Made by a program: the position numbers and the translations under genes. The notes below the pieces were generated by a model. The model searched no databases, was not told the origin of the DNA, and saw only the letters and a program-made list of their open reading frames with translations. DNA of 64,000 bases from Paulinella micropora (taxonomy: Eukaryota; Cercozoa; Imbricatea; Euglyphida; Paulinellidae). The DNA lies in contig WBZZ01002348.1 of NCBI GenBank assembly GCA_019918135.1, positions 26,001 to 90,000 on the forward strand. The letters run 5' to 3'. The stretch's first letter is position 1. Each line of letters opens with the position of its first letter. Shown here in pieces: positions 54,203 to 64,000 of this stretch.

Positions 54203-55534
54203 GTGCGGTGTAGCCGGGTTGGGGAAGTACCTGACCCCGCAGTACAAGGAGGCTGCCTGGTCATCCGCCAGGGACCCAAACCATTCCCCAAAGTCCCCAT
54301 GCACCCGGACCTAGGCAAACAACTCCAAGCAGCTCCAAACCCTCGACCAAATCCGGCAACGACCAAGGGAAATGACCCCTCTCCACCGGAAATACCGGAG
54401 GCCACAGCTTCTCTGAAGGAACCAACAACGTCTCAAAACCAGAACCTACCTCAACCGGAAATTCTGCCGGCCAAGGGCATCGAGGCCCCAGCCACACCAC
54501 CATCCACCCACCCATCTCTCCCCACAGGCTCCCTAAGAAAAATCACCTCTCTGCCTCAGCCATCGGCCCCGCATAACTTCGAGGGAGTCACTCGCAAAAG
54601 CCGCAGCAAGTCTCCGCCGACAGCGAGAGCTGACTCGGACGACGAGATCGATCTTGAACATCTCATCAACGACGAAGCTGAGGGCTGGCGCCTTGAGCAG
54701 GAGGAAAAACGTCAGCAATCCCGGAACACTCCGCCGCCCCCCACAACCCCCACACCAGACAAGTGCAAAGAGCAAGAGACAAGGGCCTCAGTGGACACCC
54801 CCCCAGGAATGAGCAACCAGGCCCCCCCTCTACCGATATCGACAACCTCACAAGTGGACCAGGGCAATGGGGGCGGGTCCTCCCCCCCTACACGGCCAGG
54901 GACCCAAATAACACCGACACACCAAACCCAGAATACCTCATCCCCCCTCGGCAACCAAGGGGACGAACGCCCACCCCATCCTGATGCTACTTCATCGGCA
55001 GGAGCCCCTCGGGATAAACAATCTCCGATTCGCCTGACATTAACCAGAACTCAACGAGACACGGGAGAAACCAAGATGTCCCAGGAAGATTCAAAAAACC
55101 CACTGGGATCAGGGACAAGTCACCCACCTCCCCAACACGCTCCCCCTCCCGGCCGCACCTATAACCCCATCCCGGAGATCGGAAGCAAGATCACACAGAT
55201 CCTAAAACTCAGGGCAGACTTCGGGGAGCACCGCCAATGCCTACTTACTAATCATATTCTCTCACCTCCGGGCCCCCAAGACATAAGTAGACAGATCACG
55301 AGGTTTCTGAGACAACGATCATACTACAAGCACGTGCTGACCCCCCTGCTCCTTACAAGCCCCAGGAGGCAATGGACCCTGCTCATCCTCTCCAAGACCC
55401 TCAAACGAGAGCTAGTAGGAACCACATTTGGTCAGACACCCAGCCTCAGGTCCGTGCCGAGCAGGAACAACCCCCTCATAATTTGGCTCTACCCGAACAC
55501 ATACCAGTTACAGGGACCCACCCTGCCTATATAG
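54203..55534 (+). CDS. Pro/Ser-rich retroelement ORF
   Basis: 443 codons beginning at GTG, so the start is not real; the frame comes from upstream. Residues ~1-320 are Pro/Ser/Gln-rich and disordered with acidic patches (DSDDEIDLEHLINDEAEGW). The last ~100 are more ordered (IGSKITQILKLRADFGEHRQCLLTNHIL...). It has the look of a LINE ORF1-type or linker region. No known motif. Confidence 0.4.
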   Translation: MRCSRVGEVPDPAVQGGCLVIRQGPKPFPKVPMHPDLGKQLQAAPNPRPNPATTKGNDPSPPEIPEATASLKEPTTSQNQNLPQPEILPAKGIEAPATPPSTHPSLPTGSLRKITSLPQPSAPHNFEGVTRKSRSKSPPTARADSDDEIDLEHLINDEAEGWRLEQEEKRQQSRNTPPPPTTPTPDKCKEQETRASVDTPPGMSNQAPPLPISTTSQVDQGNGGGSSPPTRPGTQITPTHQTQNTSSPLGNQGDERPPHPDATSSAGAPRDKQSPIRLTLTRTQRDTGETKMSQEDSKNPLGSGTSHPPPQHAPPPGRTYNPIPEIGSKITQILKLRADFGEHRQCLLTNHILSPPGPQDISRQITRFLRQRSYYKHVLTPLLLTSPRRQWTLLILSKTLKRELVGTTFGQTPSLRSVPSRNNPLIIWLYPNTYQLQGPTLPI

Positions 55535-56433
55535 CAGGGAGTCAAGGACTGGATATCTGCGCTCGGCACAGCTGAAGTCATTCACAAGAAGGTAGAGCTA
55601 GGCGTCGTAGCAGGTCCGCTCAACCACACGGCCGGCACGGAAGAGGACACCATCGAATTGCACGTCAAAACCTTCCTTTCCTCCCCAAGCGGTTACCAAG
55701 CATGGATACAACCCAGGGACCGGGCGACACCTAATCCCCCCCAAAACCCAACTGCACAGGGAACCCGCCCTCCCACAGACCGCCCAGCATGCCAGTTGAC
55801 CACGGCTGGGCACGCCGGGGATACGGATAGGAAACGCTCAGATACATCGAGACAGGGAGCCTCGACTACCACATCCGCAGGCCCCGCTCGAGGGATCCTT
55901 CCCATCACTGGAATGCCAGGAGAGACCGGAAAGATCTCCCCTTCTGCTCGGACCGAACCCCAGGATGCCCTGACCACAGCCAGCACGGAATCGTGCAGGC
56001 ATGCTGACTTTATCCACCATGAGGACAAGGAGGGAGGATCCAAACCCTTGCGAACTGCCACCGAAAAAGAAGCAGGCGATCATTAGGAGAGCTAATAAGA
56101 CACTCCTTCCATCACCGCTCACCTCATCCTCACCCCACCCCTCTACGCTACTCCCTCAGGGGATGCCAGCCCCGGATCATTTTATATTCGGATCCGGGAG
56201 ACCCCACACCCCCTGTTGCAAACCGATCTCCCCGACCATCGCTCCCCGTCCAGCAGCTCCTGGGCGAATTCACCATCAGCACACTTCTCCAAAACCCCTG
56301 GATCCAACTGGGATGTGACCAGATTTCCCAAATTAAAACCATATCAGCGGCATCTGCCAAGGCCAACACTGTAGGCACCGCATCGTGGGAACGGGACATC
56401 TGGGCGACCCAGCAAGATTGGAAAACCCTCCTG
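55535..56433 (+). other. Decayed coding-like sequence
   Basis: Several overlapping short frames on the plus strand (for example 55658-56086, Pro/Ala/Thr-rich), none with a recognised domain. Base composition matches the flanking retroelement ORFs, so it is probably frame-broken linker sequence of the same element. Confidence 0.35.
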
Positions 56434-57579
56434 GTGCTTCCGGACAACCTCCCCGGCGCACAATGGCCGCCCACGCCACCACTACACCTACAATGGGCGG
56501 CCAAGAGTATCTGGGCGGCGCTGACCGTCCCTCCCACAACCACGACTATCCCGGCCTTGCAAGAGGCCCCACCACCTATACAGCGTCCACCTGCTCCACG
56601 ACAAGCTTCCAACCCGGTCACACCCATACCTGTCCAACACACTAAACGAGCCATGAAGCGGTACCGGCAACGCATGAAGATGAAAGCTAAACGTGCCAAG
56701 CTCACCCACGCCGTGGAGGTACCCCCAACCACAGGCCCGGCGAAAGGGGAGCAACCCCCACCAACTAAACCGAAACAACCACCACATCCTACACCATCCC
56801 CCGCTTCACTGACACTCCAACAGGGGAAACGGAAGAACCCACAGGCACCCCCAAGACAGATAGCGCTCACAGCGGCCAAACCACAAAAGCCGACACAGAC
56901 TCCGAGAACAGCGAAGTCGAAGGCTCCTTCGAACACTAAGAAGGGACCCCCGCCCAAGGCCGTGGTAAAATCTGAACCAGCTACCCAACTGAAGACCCAC
57001 CGCCAGGCACCAGCCCCACTCCTCTCCACAAAACAGGTACCTCCGGTCAAACGGGTCTCATTCACTACACAGCAAAGTCCACTCGAGGACCCATCAGACT
57101 CAACCTCGTCGTCCAGCTCATCCGAAGACGCGGACGAATCGGAAGAGGAAAAAAACCAATCAGAGGAGAAAGGTGATGACAACCAATCCGAATCGGAAAG
57201 GGAGAAAAATCAAGACGCATCGGAAGGGGTGGACCAATCGGAGGGGGATGAAAACCAATCCGAGGCCGCCTTAGGAGCCCAGGACGAGACAGACTCAACC
57301 GCAGGAGATGAAGGCTCACCAAAACGCGACGGGAAAGACCAAAACGCAGAAGTGCCCCAAGCGACACTTCATCCGCCTCCGCGAATCGTCACAGTCCGGC
57401 GGCGGAAGATACACATTAGCAGTGAGTTTACTCCAGCAGCCAGAGACCATGAGCCCCAGCGGACCATGAGGTTGCATACGCCTTCCCATCGACAACCCCC
57501 AGGGAAGGGAGGAAAGCCCCTTGGGCCTAAACGCCAACAGCCGCCCCGGAAACCCATGTCGATATCTACACGCAGGTAG
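56434..57579 (+). CDS. Pro- then acidic-rich retroelement ORF
   Basis: 381 codons. N-terminal Pro/Thr-rich part, a basic segment (RAMKRYRQRMKMKAKRAK), a long Pro/Lys tract, then Ser/Glu/Asp-rich repeats with ENQSEE-like units (~220-290) and a basic C-terminus. Low complexity, no enzyme motif. It comes ~65 bp before a USP Cys box, so it may be the N-terminal part of the same polyprotein. Confidence 0.4.
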   Translation: MLPDNLPGAQWPPTPPLHLQWAAKSIWAALTVPPTTTTIPALQEAPPPIQRPPAPRQASNPVTPIPVQHTKRAMKRYRQRMKMKAKRAKLTHAVEVPPTTGPAKGEQPPPTKPKQPPHPTPSPASLTLQQGKRKNPQAPPRQIALTAAKPQKPTQTPRTAKSKAPSNTKKGPPPKAVVKSEPATQLKTHRQAPAPLLSTKQVPPVKRVSFTTQQSPLEDPSDSTSSSSSSEDADESEEEKNQSEEKGDDNQSESEREKNQDASEGVDQSEGDENQSEAALGAQDETDSTAGDEGSPKRDGKDQNAEVPQATLHPPPRIVTVRRRKIHISSEFTPAARDHEPQRTMRLHTPSHRQPPGKGGKPLGPKRQQPPRKPMSISTRR

Positions 57580-57644
57580 GGGGAAAGAGAAAGTCCACTG
57601 CCACTACCCAGCCGTCCAAGGAGCCACTCCCCACAGGGAACACG

Positions 57645-58593
57645 TGCAACCGCCGAGGAATCCATAACCCTGGAACCATGTGCTGGATCATTACCACCAT
57701 GCAAGCATTAGCATCAACACGGGACTTACCACAAACTGTACAAGCATGGACGCGGCAACAGAGACTGCCTCAATCGGGCTCACCTCAACACACCCTCCAT
57801 CTCATCAGTAATACTCTGACAACCCTGACCCCAAGAGAGGGATGGGCACCTGGGCCCCCCTAAGAGTACCGTGGCTTCGGGATGCAACAGCCCTGTCACA
57901 CCTGCACCCCACCTTCAAACCAGGCCATCCAGGAACCATCCACAAGGCCATAAAAGGTATCCACGCTCTCCTTCGAATGATCGAAGACCAGGATGGGAGC
58001 AACATAATCTCAAATGGCAATGTCAAATCACCTCCAGCAGCCAATGCTACGCTTGCGGTGGATCAACATCCAGCGAACGCATTGATCCCATCATTGAATT
58101 GCATACTCCCCAGGACAGGCCCCTCCCAGGATCTCAACTCTCCCTTGAATCCCTCCTGCAACATTGGCGCAGACGCCAGGACGACCGCAAGTGCTCCCGC
58201 TGCAGCCACACCCTTGAGACAGAACAGTCCCTAATGAACAGACCCTTGACCCTTTGGTTCGCCATCACACACACCAACCCAGGCCAACATCCCTTACCAC
58301 AGCGCGACAAGGTTGTAAAAGATCTGCCCCCGCCTCGCTTGACGATCCCGGAAAAACTCTGGGTCAAGCCTGATAGCTGGGGAGGTAAGGTCAGCACGGA
58401 TATACACTAGACGGAGCTATTTGCAGACGGAGCGCCCCAGACCAGGAGCTCCCCCACCTGGTATTCCTGACCCCCTAACCCGACGGACATGGATATGCCT
58501 TGACGATACCAAACTGTCTATCCTCCCTCCTAAACAGGGATGGGGATTCATAGGAAAACATGGAACAGTACTGGTATACAATCAGATTAAGAC
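57645..58593 (+). pseudogene. Second USP-type deubiquitinase, frameshifted
   Basis: Cys box GIHNPGTMCWIITTMQAL at ~57657-57710 with the catalytic Cys in TMCW, then a helix region in the next frame (57842-58020). The zinc finger CYACGG...CSRCSH with ELHTP and RPLTLWFAI lies in the frame of 57871-58410. Finally WICLDDTKLSILP...VLVYNQI, the usual USP end, is in the frame of 58421. The GHY His box was not found. At least three shifts, so inactive as it stands. It differs in sequence from the USP at 51551, so it is a paralog rather than a copy. Confidence 0.55.
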
Positions 58594-59521
58594 ATCCAAA
58601 CCCACCATGGCGCCTCAGCCCCCCATCGTCGCTGCCAACCCAACCGACCCACTACCACATCAAGACCTCTGCGACGCCCACCCAATACGTAAAAGAGATC
58701 CCAAACACTGGCACCACCGCCTCGCCCTGAAGATCAAGAAACTACGTAAACTAACAGACAGGGTCCGCAATGAGGAAGAACAAAGAAGCAAACACGTGAT
58801 CTCACAACACGCACTTTCTCTTCTGAACCAGGCAGTCCATATGGAATCCCGCCTTAATGCACCGGCCGGCCTCCCATGGACACAAACATCTTCACTGTAC
58901 AAGCACGGGCACATACCTTCCAATTCCCACGTCCTGCGCAAATACCTCTCCAAATGTCCCGACCTACCGAAACCACCACCCTCATGGGTAACACGACCCC
59001 TCACAGGCCGCCTTGCCTCCCCGATATTAACCGGGACCCAACGCCAACTAGGCCTTGCATGCATAGCCGCCAACATAGATCCCACCCCACAGGGGCCGAA
59101 AGTCCTCCCCAATCCGAAACTCCCCATCACCGTCCCAGACCCCAAATCCCCACCATGGAGCACATACCACACCCAGATGCCCCCCTCAGCGGCACAGTGG
59201 GTCTTAGAAATGCTGCTCTTAACCGCAGCCATGGGTACCAAGATAATCATCCCCTCCCTGGATTCCCACCCGGGACAGACAAAGCCATGTCCACGCCACA
59301 TCATGGAAACCATCCTGTTCCAAGACCACGTATGCCTCATCCCATGCTGGTACACGCTGAAACTGCACGAGGTTATAGGACACATTCGACACAGAAAACC
59401 ACACTCTATCCTTATCAACTGCCAACCAGTAGAGTGTAATATACTCCTCCGACATGATCGACGATACCACCCGGACAAGAGCTACTTTCCGCCATCAAGA
59501 GCACCGTGGCTGAGCCCCTAA
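58594..59521 (+). CDS. Unknown C-terminal region after USP
   Basis: Part of the frame 58421-59521 after the USP end. Contains a basic helical segment (HHRLALKIKKLRKLTDRVRNEEEQRSKHV), then an ordered part (AAQWVLEMLLLTAAMGTKIIIPSL...VCLIPCWYTLKLHEVIGHIRH). No family recognised; probably part of the retroelement polyprotein. Confidence 0.4.
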
Positions 59522-59790
59522 CGGGTCCTCCTACCAGTTATCCGCCACAACACACTCAAACAACTCCTAAAACCACGCAAAGACCCCCCGCGCTTTACGT
59601 GGATTTATTTAGATATCGGAGCCCAAGATGGGGTCCTAGAACTGGAGGCTACTGACGCCCCAGAGGCGATCACGGACATACACCCCAACAAACAGGATCT
59701 TATAATCTCCCCGGGAAATGGGCCGAAGTCGCGGCACGGTTACTCCAAATGGACAAAACGTACTTCAATGCGACGGTTACTCCATATGGT
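59522..59790 (+). other. Link between USP element and duplicated LINE end
   Basis: No clear gene. One frame reads FTWIYLDIGAQDGVLELEA, continuing the previous ORF past its stop. It ends where homology to 44998 begins. Confidence 0.4.
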
Positions 59791-60521
59791 GCCAACTCAA
59801 TTTCTGGGATACCCCAGCTATGAAAAGTGTCCGCACAAAAAATAAAACAGACGGCACCTGCCCATACTGCGACCACGTGGGGTCCATCGAACATTTCATG
59901 ACCAGCACAGACCCCCCACACCCCCAGGAACTTATCAACGCCATCAATGCCAGACACTCCGCATCACGTGCGATCCTCAAGAAACATCTGAGCATCGACC
60001 CGAACATCCCGCCTGAAGACCAACCACATCATATGATCCTCATCGCAGGGGAAGGCAAAGCAACCACCCTCTCAACCACCCACAACATAGACCTGGCATG
60101 GACCCGCTTAGGTGAGCGAGGGCATACATGTCGGACAACACGGACCCATCCAGCCGCACGCCTGGCCGATGATCTACGTGAAGAAGGGGAATCATGGAAA
60201 CCAGACCTACTCCTTACCCCATCACCGACATCACCAAATATTTACCTAGTAGAAGCAACATCTCGATCCGACGAATGGCTTATTCGATTAGATCAATCAA
60301 TATATGCAATGACAACAAGCAGTAACACCAGACGATTATGGGACGAACACGGGCTGAGAATCCAACCACCATTCAACTTCCAAGACCCAACCTCCCCCCG
60401 CGGAGAGGACCCACCAGTCAGCTGGCCGTTTGAACCCTGGCAATCAACAACACCACACGGATATAACCCCAGAGCCATTTACGAACATAGATACCACAAA
60501 CATATGGAAAAAAATACATGA
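59791..60521 (+). pseudogene. LINE zinc knuckle and RLE, second copy
   Basis: Frame 59718-60521; from FWDTPAMKSV on it matches the LINE at 45011-45728, with CPYCDHVGSIEHF, WKPDLLL and IYLVEATSRSDEW. It lacks any RT upstream in this copy. It ends at the same A7 run. Confidence 0.65.
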
Positions 60522-60729
60522 TTTCAAGCTAAGCTCCCAAGGCCGCTGCGAACCCCAACTCCTCATGCTTGCTATGGGAGCCAGAGGGTATATCCCATCA
60601 ACAGGATTCAAGCTGATCAAGGATCTTTTCTCTAGTGCCCAGGCAAGAGCGGTCTATCAAGAACTCACCGACCTTTGCCACGATCATATCCTGAAAGTAT
60701 GGCAATTTCTCCATACATGCCCAACGTAA
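60514..60729 (+). pseudogene. LINE RLE tail in shifted frame, second copy
   Basis: Same as 45721-45936 (LLMLAMGARGYIP...), again one frame off the preceding ORF. Confidence 0.6.
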
Positions 60730-60862
60730 TAACCCCGCCCCAGGCCCATTTTACCCATCTTATTTAAGCACAGGAAGTATTGCATAAATAGATTGATCTG
60801 ACACACCCCTGACGGAACTGGTGGGAACATACAAGGAGGCAGAGGACACAGGAAAAAAAAAA

Positions 60863-60899
<37 letters not shown>

Positions 60900-62080
60900 G
60901 ACTTCCTCAGACTATAGCATCAGATCCAGATCCTGGACATGTGCCTCCATAATAATAATAATAATAATAATAATAGTAATAATAATATATATATATATAG
61001 TAAATCTGCCTTGGAGTGTTGACTGTGACATATTTGAGGGAAATGCCGATGAAAAAACCCAGTCACACTTGCTAAACAGAGTTCCAGCCCAATGGCCTCA
61101 AGGCGTTAAACTGTGACGCCAACTCATAACCCTTTGGTGGTAGATGCTGGGGAGGAGGGTCGTTGCGCGCGTAAAAGATCTTAAACTCCGCATATGCTGG
61201 TTGATAGCCCAGGACCCAGCAGACACCAGATTGTTATGGGTGGGGTTTCGAGGCAGCTCTAGCAACCGCGCTTGGTGTATACACTTGCACATTCGGTGAC
61301 GTCTTGCAAGAGGTTGCTGGGACTGCGGAATAACCTCGGCTTAGTGCAGTCTTGCCCTCAGGAGCTCCATCGGTGGCCCCGATCATCAGGCGAGAGACTG
61401 ACACGGGGGGGTGGAGGACCTCGAACAAGGGTATTGGAGGCTTATGTCCGTTGAGGATATGCCATTAGCTGCATCAGTACGCCTCAGATATAGTAAAATA
61501 TATATATATATATCCATATATGTATATGAATAAATATATATATATATGTATATATATACTATAACGAGAAGGAAAAGAAAGAACCTATATTAAAGGGCAC
61601 GCATATAATCCAAAAGAAAGTAAGGATAATCACCGGGTAGAATTAATAAGATACCGTCAAGGCAACAAGATCTAGACCTAGTCTCCCTACCTTACTAAAC
61701 CGATAAGAGCATCCAATAAACTAAACCGGTGGTAAGGGGACAGGACCAACAACATACGGACCAACACACTAGACACGCAAGACTCTGCGGAAAAACTGCT
61801 GCATACCATAAAGAATAAAAATGAGAAAAAAACAAAAAAAAAATTCAAGGGACCGATAAACAAGCTCAAAAAAAAAAAGGAAAAAAAAAATTCAAGCTAC
61901 CAGAGGATATTTCGATCGAGAGGATATCAGGAGACCCAGGCGGATCAAGACGGAACTCAAGATCAAGCAGAGACCAGTGGACCCAGGCGGATCCAGACGG
62001 AGCTAAAGACAGGTATACATAATACTCTTTTCAAACCTTTACATAAAACCCCCGACTGCTATGACAACATCATACAGAAG
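60730..62080 (+). other. LINE 3' tail, second copy
   Basis: Duplicate of 45937-47290 with the A run, AAT and TA microsatellites and A-rich runs. No gene seen. Confidence 0.55.
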
Positions 62081-62269
62081 GTCGTCTACATGTGTGCGGC
62101 CAGTCGTGCTCTTCCAGTGTCATTCCCTAGTGCGATGGGTCGGTCTTCGGATTCGCCCCCTCTCGCCGTGGGGTTATGCGCAGGTTTGGAGCCCACACGC
62201 GGTGACGAGTGAGGACTAACAACCCTTACCGGCAGTCGAATACTCCAACAACCCCCCCCCCCCCCCTGG

Positions 62270-62690
62270 TTTTGTGGAAATGAGGTGCTTTCTTTATCTT
62301 ATTCCTTAAGCAGTACTCACACTTCATAATCCTTTCTCGCCATCCTACCCCTACTATCTTCACCCCCATATAGTGAGCCATTCTTTCCATAGCCTTTACC
62401 CCTCTATGTTTACACGTTCGGTGGAAGACGGTGGCGTGTATATGCTCACTATGTGTAGGTCGGACAACAGGATTCAATGCTTTTGACATTCGGCAACCAA
62501 CATCATGTTCTTGAGTTCGTGAGGTGTGCGAACATACATCATTTGGCATGACCAAGCAACAAGCCAAACTCTGTGAACAATTCTCACCCTTCTCCGTATT
62601 TGTTTCGCAAGACAACGGGACATACGATTTACTGTCGCGACACCCCTCACATAAACATGGGACATCATTGCAACATACGTCATTGTACAC
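62270..62690 (-). pseudogene. copia pre-integrase zinc domain, second copy
   Basis: In the frame 62226-62690, same as 47480-47897, with the HRTCKH...CEYC residues. The C run next to it is longer than in the first copy, so the frame ends differently. Confidence 0.5.
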
Positions 62691-62880
62691 GGGAAGGGTT
62701 GTTGGTTGTGTAGGACGGCGAGGGGGAAGTCAGAATGTGACGGTGGAGGACGATGATCCCTCTTTCTCTACCTTCACATTCTGCTTTTCGAGAGGGACTG
62801 GTTCGTATCGTTGATTTGGGTCTAGAGGGGGCATTCCCGGGGGATCAAAGACGAACAGGTTGTTGGGCAAAGATCTGCTC

Positions 62881-63636
62881 CTAGCTACAATCTGTTCTTC
62901 TTCGATACGGATTGGGGACTTGAGCACACGCACCTGGTTGTTTTGATGCTACCGCCAGTCCCTGTTTCAACCAAGCCGAAGTGGCGACTAAACCGTAACT
63001 CAAGTGGGGGTTAAATGTCGTGTGCGAATCATACACTTGAACCGGTTCTCCATTTGCTCCAGAGAGTTGCATTAAGACTTTCCCTTTGTACTCCGTCTTA
63101 ATACTCCCTTTCGCGATCTTGAACTTTTGAGGGTTATGCTTCAACCTCACGAATACATCCTTATGGGGCGATTGGGACTCACTAGCCCCACTATCGTCTA
63201 CCCAAACCATCCCCGCCATACTCCTTTCTGGTGTCTCTTCTTCATCTCCCTCGTTCTCATGCATCATTATGACACAATCTTTCTCAGATGGGGGTGAGAT
63301 GTTTGAGGTGGGGTTGGGCAAGGTGCTAGGTCTTGACGGTGGGATATCTCGTACGTTCTCCCCCTCTATCCCTATCCTTTGCAGGTATTCCCGGTATTCC
63401 AGTAATCGAGTTCTGAGATGAGGAAATGCCGCGACGAGCCCCCTCGCAAAAGGGTTGTTCCATTTGTGGGCCATGGGAATAACGAAACTTTCAATATCCA
63501 CGTAGAGCTCAAGATAGAACTCGTTAATTTCCCCGTCTCTTCCGCTAATAAGAGAATCCCTCACCTCTATCTCTCTAGCACCCTCAGCTAACGCACCAAC
63601 AGCCTGTGTATCTCTCCAATAGATGGTATTTCTCAA
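62881..63636 (-). pseudogene. copia-type retropepsin region, second copy
   Basis: 251 codons, nearly identical to 48088-48843 (a Gly-to-Glu change before TPERSMAG). The DDSGAS motif is present. Confidence 0.6.
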
Positions 63637-63962
63637 TTTCCCCCTATTATCATCATCTTCCCCTCACCCCATCTCCATGCGATCGTGGGGTCTCTCCTAA
63701 TCCTTTCTCTCTCTAACTCTCTCTCCCTCCCCTCGTGCAACTCGCTAGGTGCAAGGCGTGGTGAAGGGGAATGCGTGATACGACGAACAGACAATGGGCG
63801 TGCTCTTTTGTTCTTCCCCTCTTCTCCCCCTGCCTCATCCTCAACGCTCTTACTCATCTCTTTCTTAGAGTTTGAGCGTTGTACAGATGATGCAAGAGAA
63901 GAAGAGGAAGATTTTTGAGGAGTAGCATAAGAGATGGTTTCATCATCGTCTTCGTCTGTCAT
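63633..63962 (-). pseudogene. Charged ORF upstream of copia protease, second copy
   Basis: Near-identical to 48840-49169. Homology to the first copy stops at 63989, 27 nt beyond it, and the last 11 nt of the window differ. Confidence 0.35.
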
Positions 63963-64000
63963 CGTCTCTCCCTCACCTCTCTCTCTTCTATCGACGTTCC

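Larger units (their letters stand above)
59791..63989 (+). repeat. 4.2-kb duplicate of 44998-49196
   Basis: The two segments are collinear, with only scattered substitutions and homopolymer/microsatellite length changes. The copy begins inside the LINE C-terminal coding region and ends inside the copia fragment, so the limits do not coincide with element ends. It contains both the LINE tail and minus-strand copia parts. Confidence 0.85.

Noticed and set aside
1-64000. tRNA, rRNA or other structured RNA genes
   Set aside because: None was recognised by eye; no cloverleaf-like or rRNA-like segment stood out.

Overview
The window is eukaryotic DNA, almost entirely mobile elements. No host housekeeping gene, rRNA or tRNA was recognised. 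The elements point to a unicellular eukaryote (protist, alga or zoosporic fungus): tyrosine-recombinase (YR) retrotransposons of the DIRS/Ngaro type, an RLE-type non-LTR retrotransposon, a Ty1/copia fragment and an integrated Polinton-like DNA virus. The species cannot be told from the sequence.

Layout. (1) 1-15050: three head-to-tail copies of one YR retrotransposon (terminal repeat - gag - poly-Q/RT-RNase H - YR), neighbours sharing a single ~415-bp terminal repeat. Copy 1 has a 1,573-bp internal deletion, copy 2 is the longest, copy 3 lacks ~0.8 kb between gag and pol. All are frame-broken, and several lesions are shared. (2) 15051-15417: a unique spacer. (3) 15418-42544: a fourth copy, interrupted inside gag at 16113/36841 by a 20,727-bp AT-rich element. 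(4) 16114-36840: a complete Polinton-like virus with ~434-bp terminal inverted repeats and a 6-bp target duplication (AACACT). It encodes an AP2-like/zinc protein, protein-primed PolB, two ExoX-C-like paralogs around a DUF3223/HNH gene, a structural protein, major and minor capsid proteins, a coiled-coil-Ulp1-type protease, a small basic Gly-rich protein, a packaging ATPase, a 2-TM protein, a 1,213-aa fibre with an S74 chaperone, a DUF5754 protein and an rve integrase. (5) 42545-47290: an RLE-type LINE that abuts the truncated YR gene. (6) 47295-51700 (minus): degenerate Ty1/copia gag, protease and pre-integrase parts. (7) 51551-59790: decayed retroelement ORFs with USP-type deubiquitinase and AlkB-like dioxygenase domains. 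(8) 59791-63989: a near-identical 4.2-kb duplicate of 44998-49196.

The virus genes form a coherent set: PolB replicates, integrase inserts, ATPase and protease package and mature, MCP and minor capsid protein build the shell, and the fibre probably recognises the host. Its reading frames are open throughout and its two TIRs differ only in one homopolymer, so it looks young and possibly functional.

The most unusual signal is a family of seven 20-bp palindromes, ATCTCnnAC-NN-GTnnGAGAT, scattered over the virus. The two variable arm positions change in a compensated way. Three copies lie in coding sequence in one reading frame and give L(R/Q)(R/H)VGD; two of the intergenic ones share one arm variant and sit in front of the major capsid gene and the protease gene.
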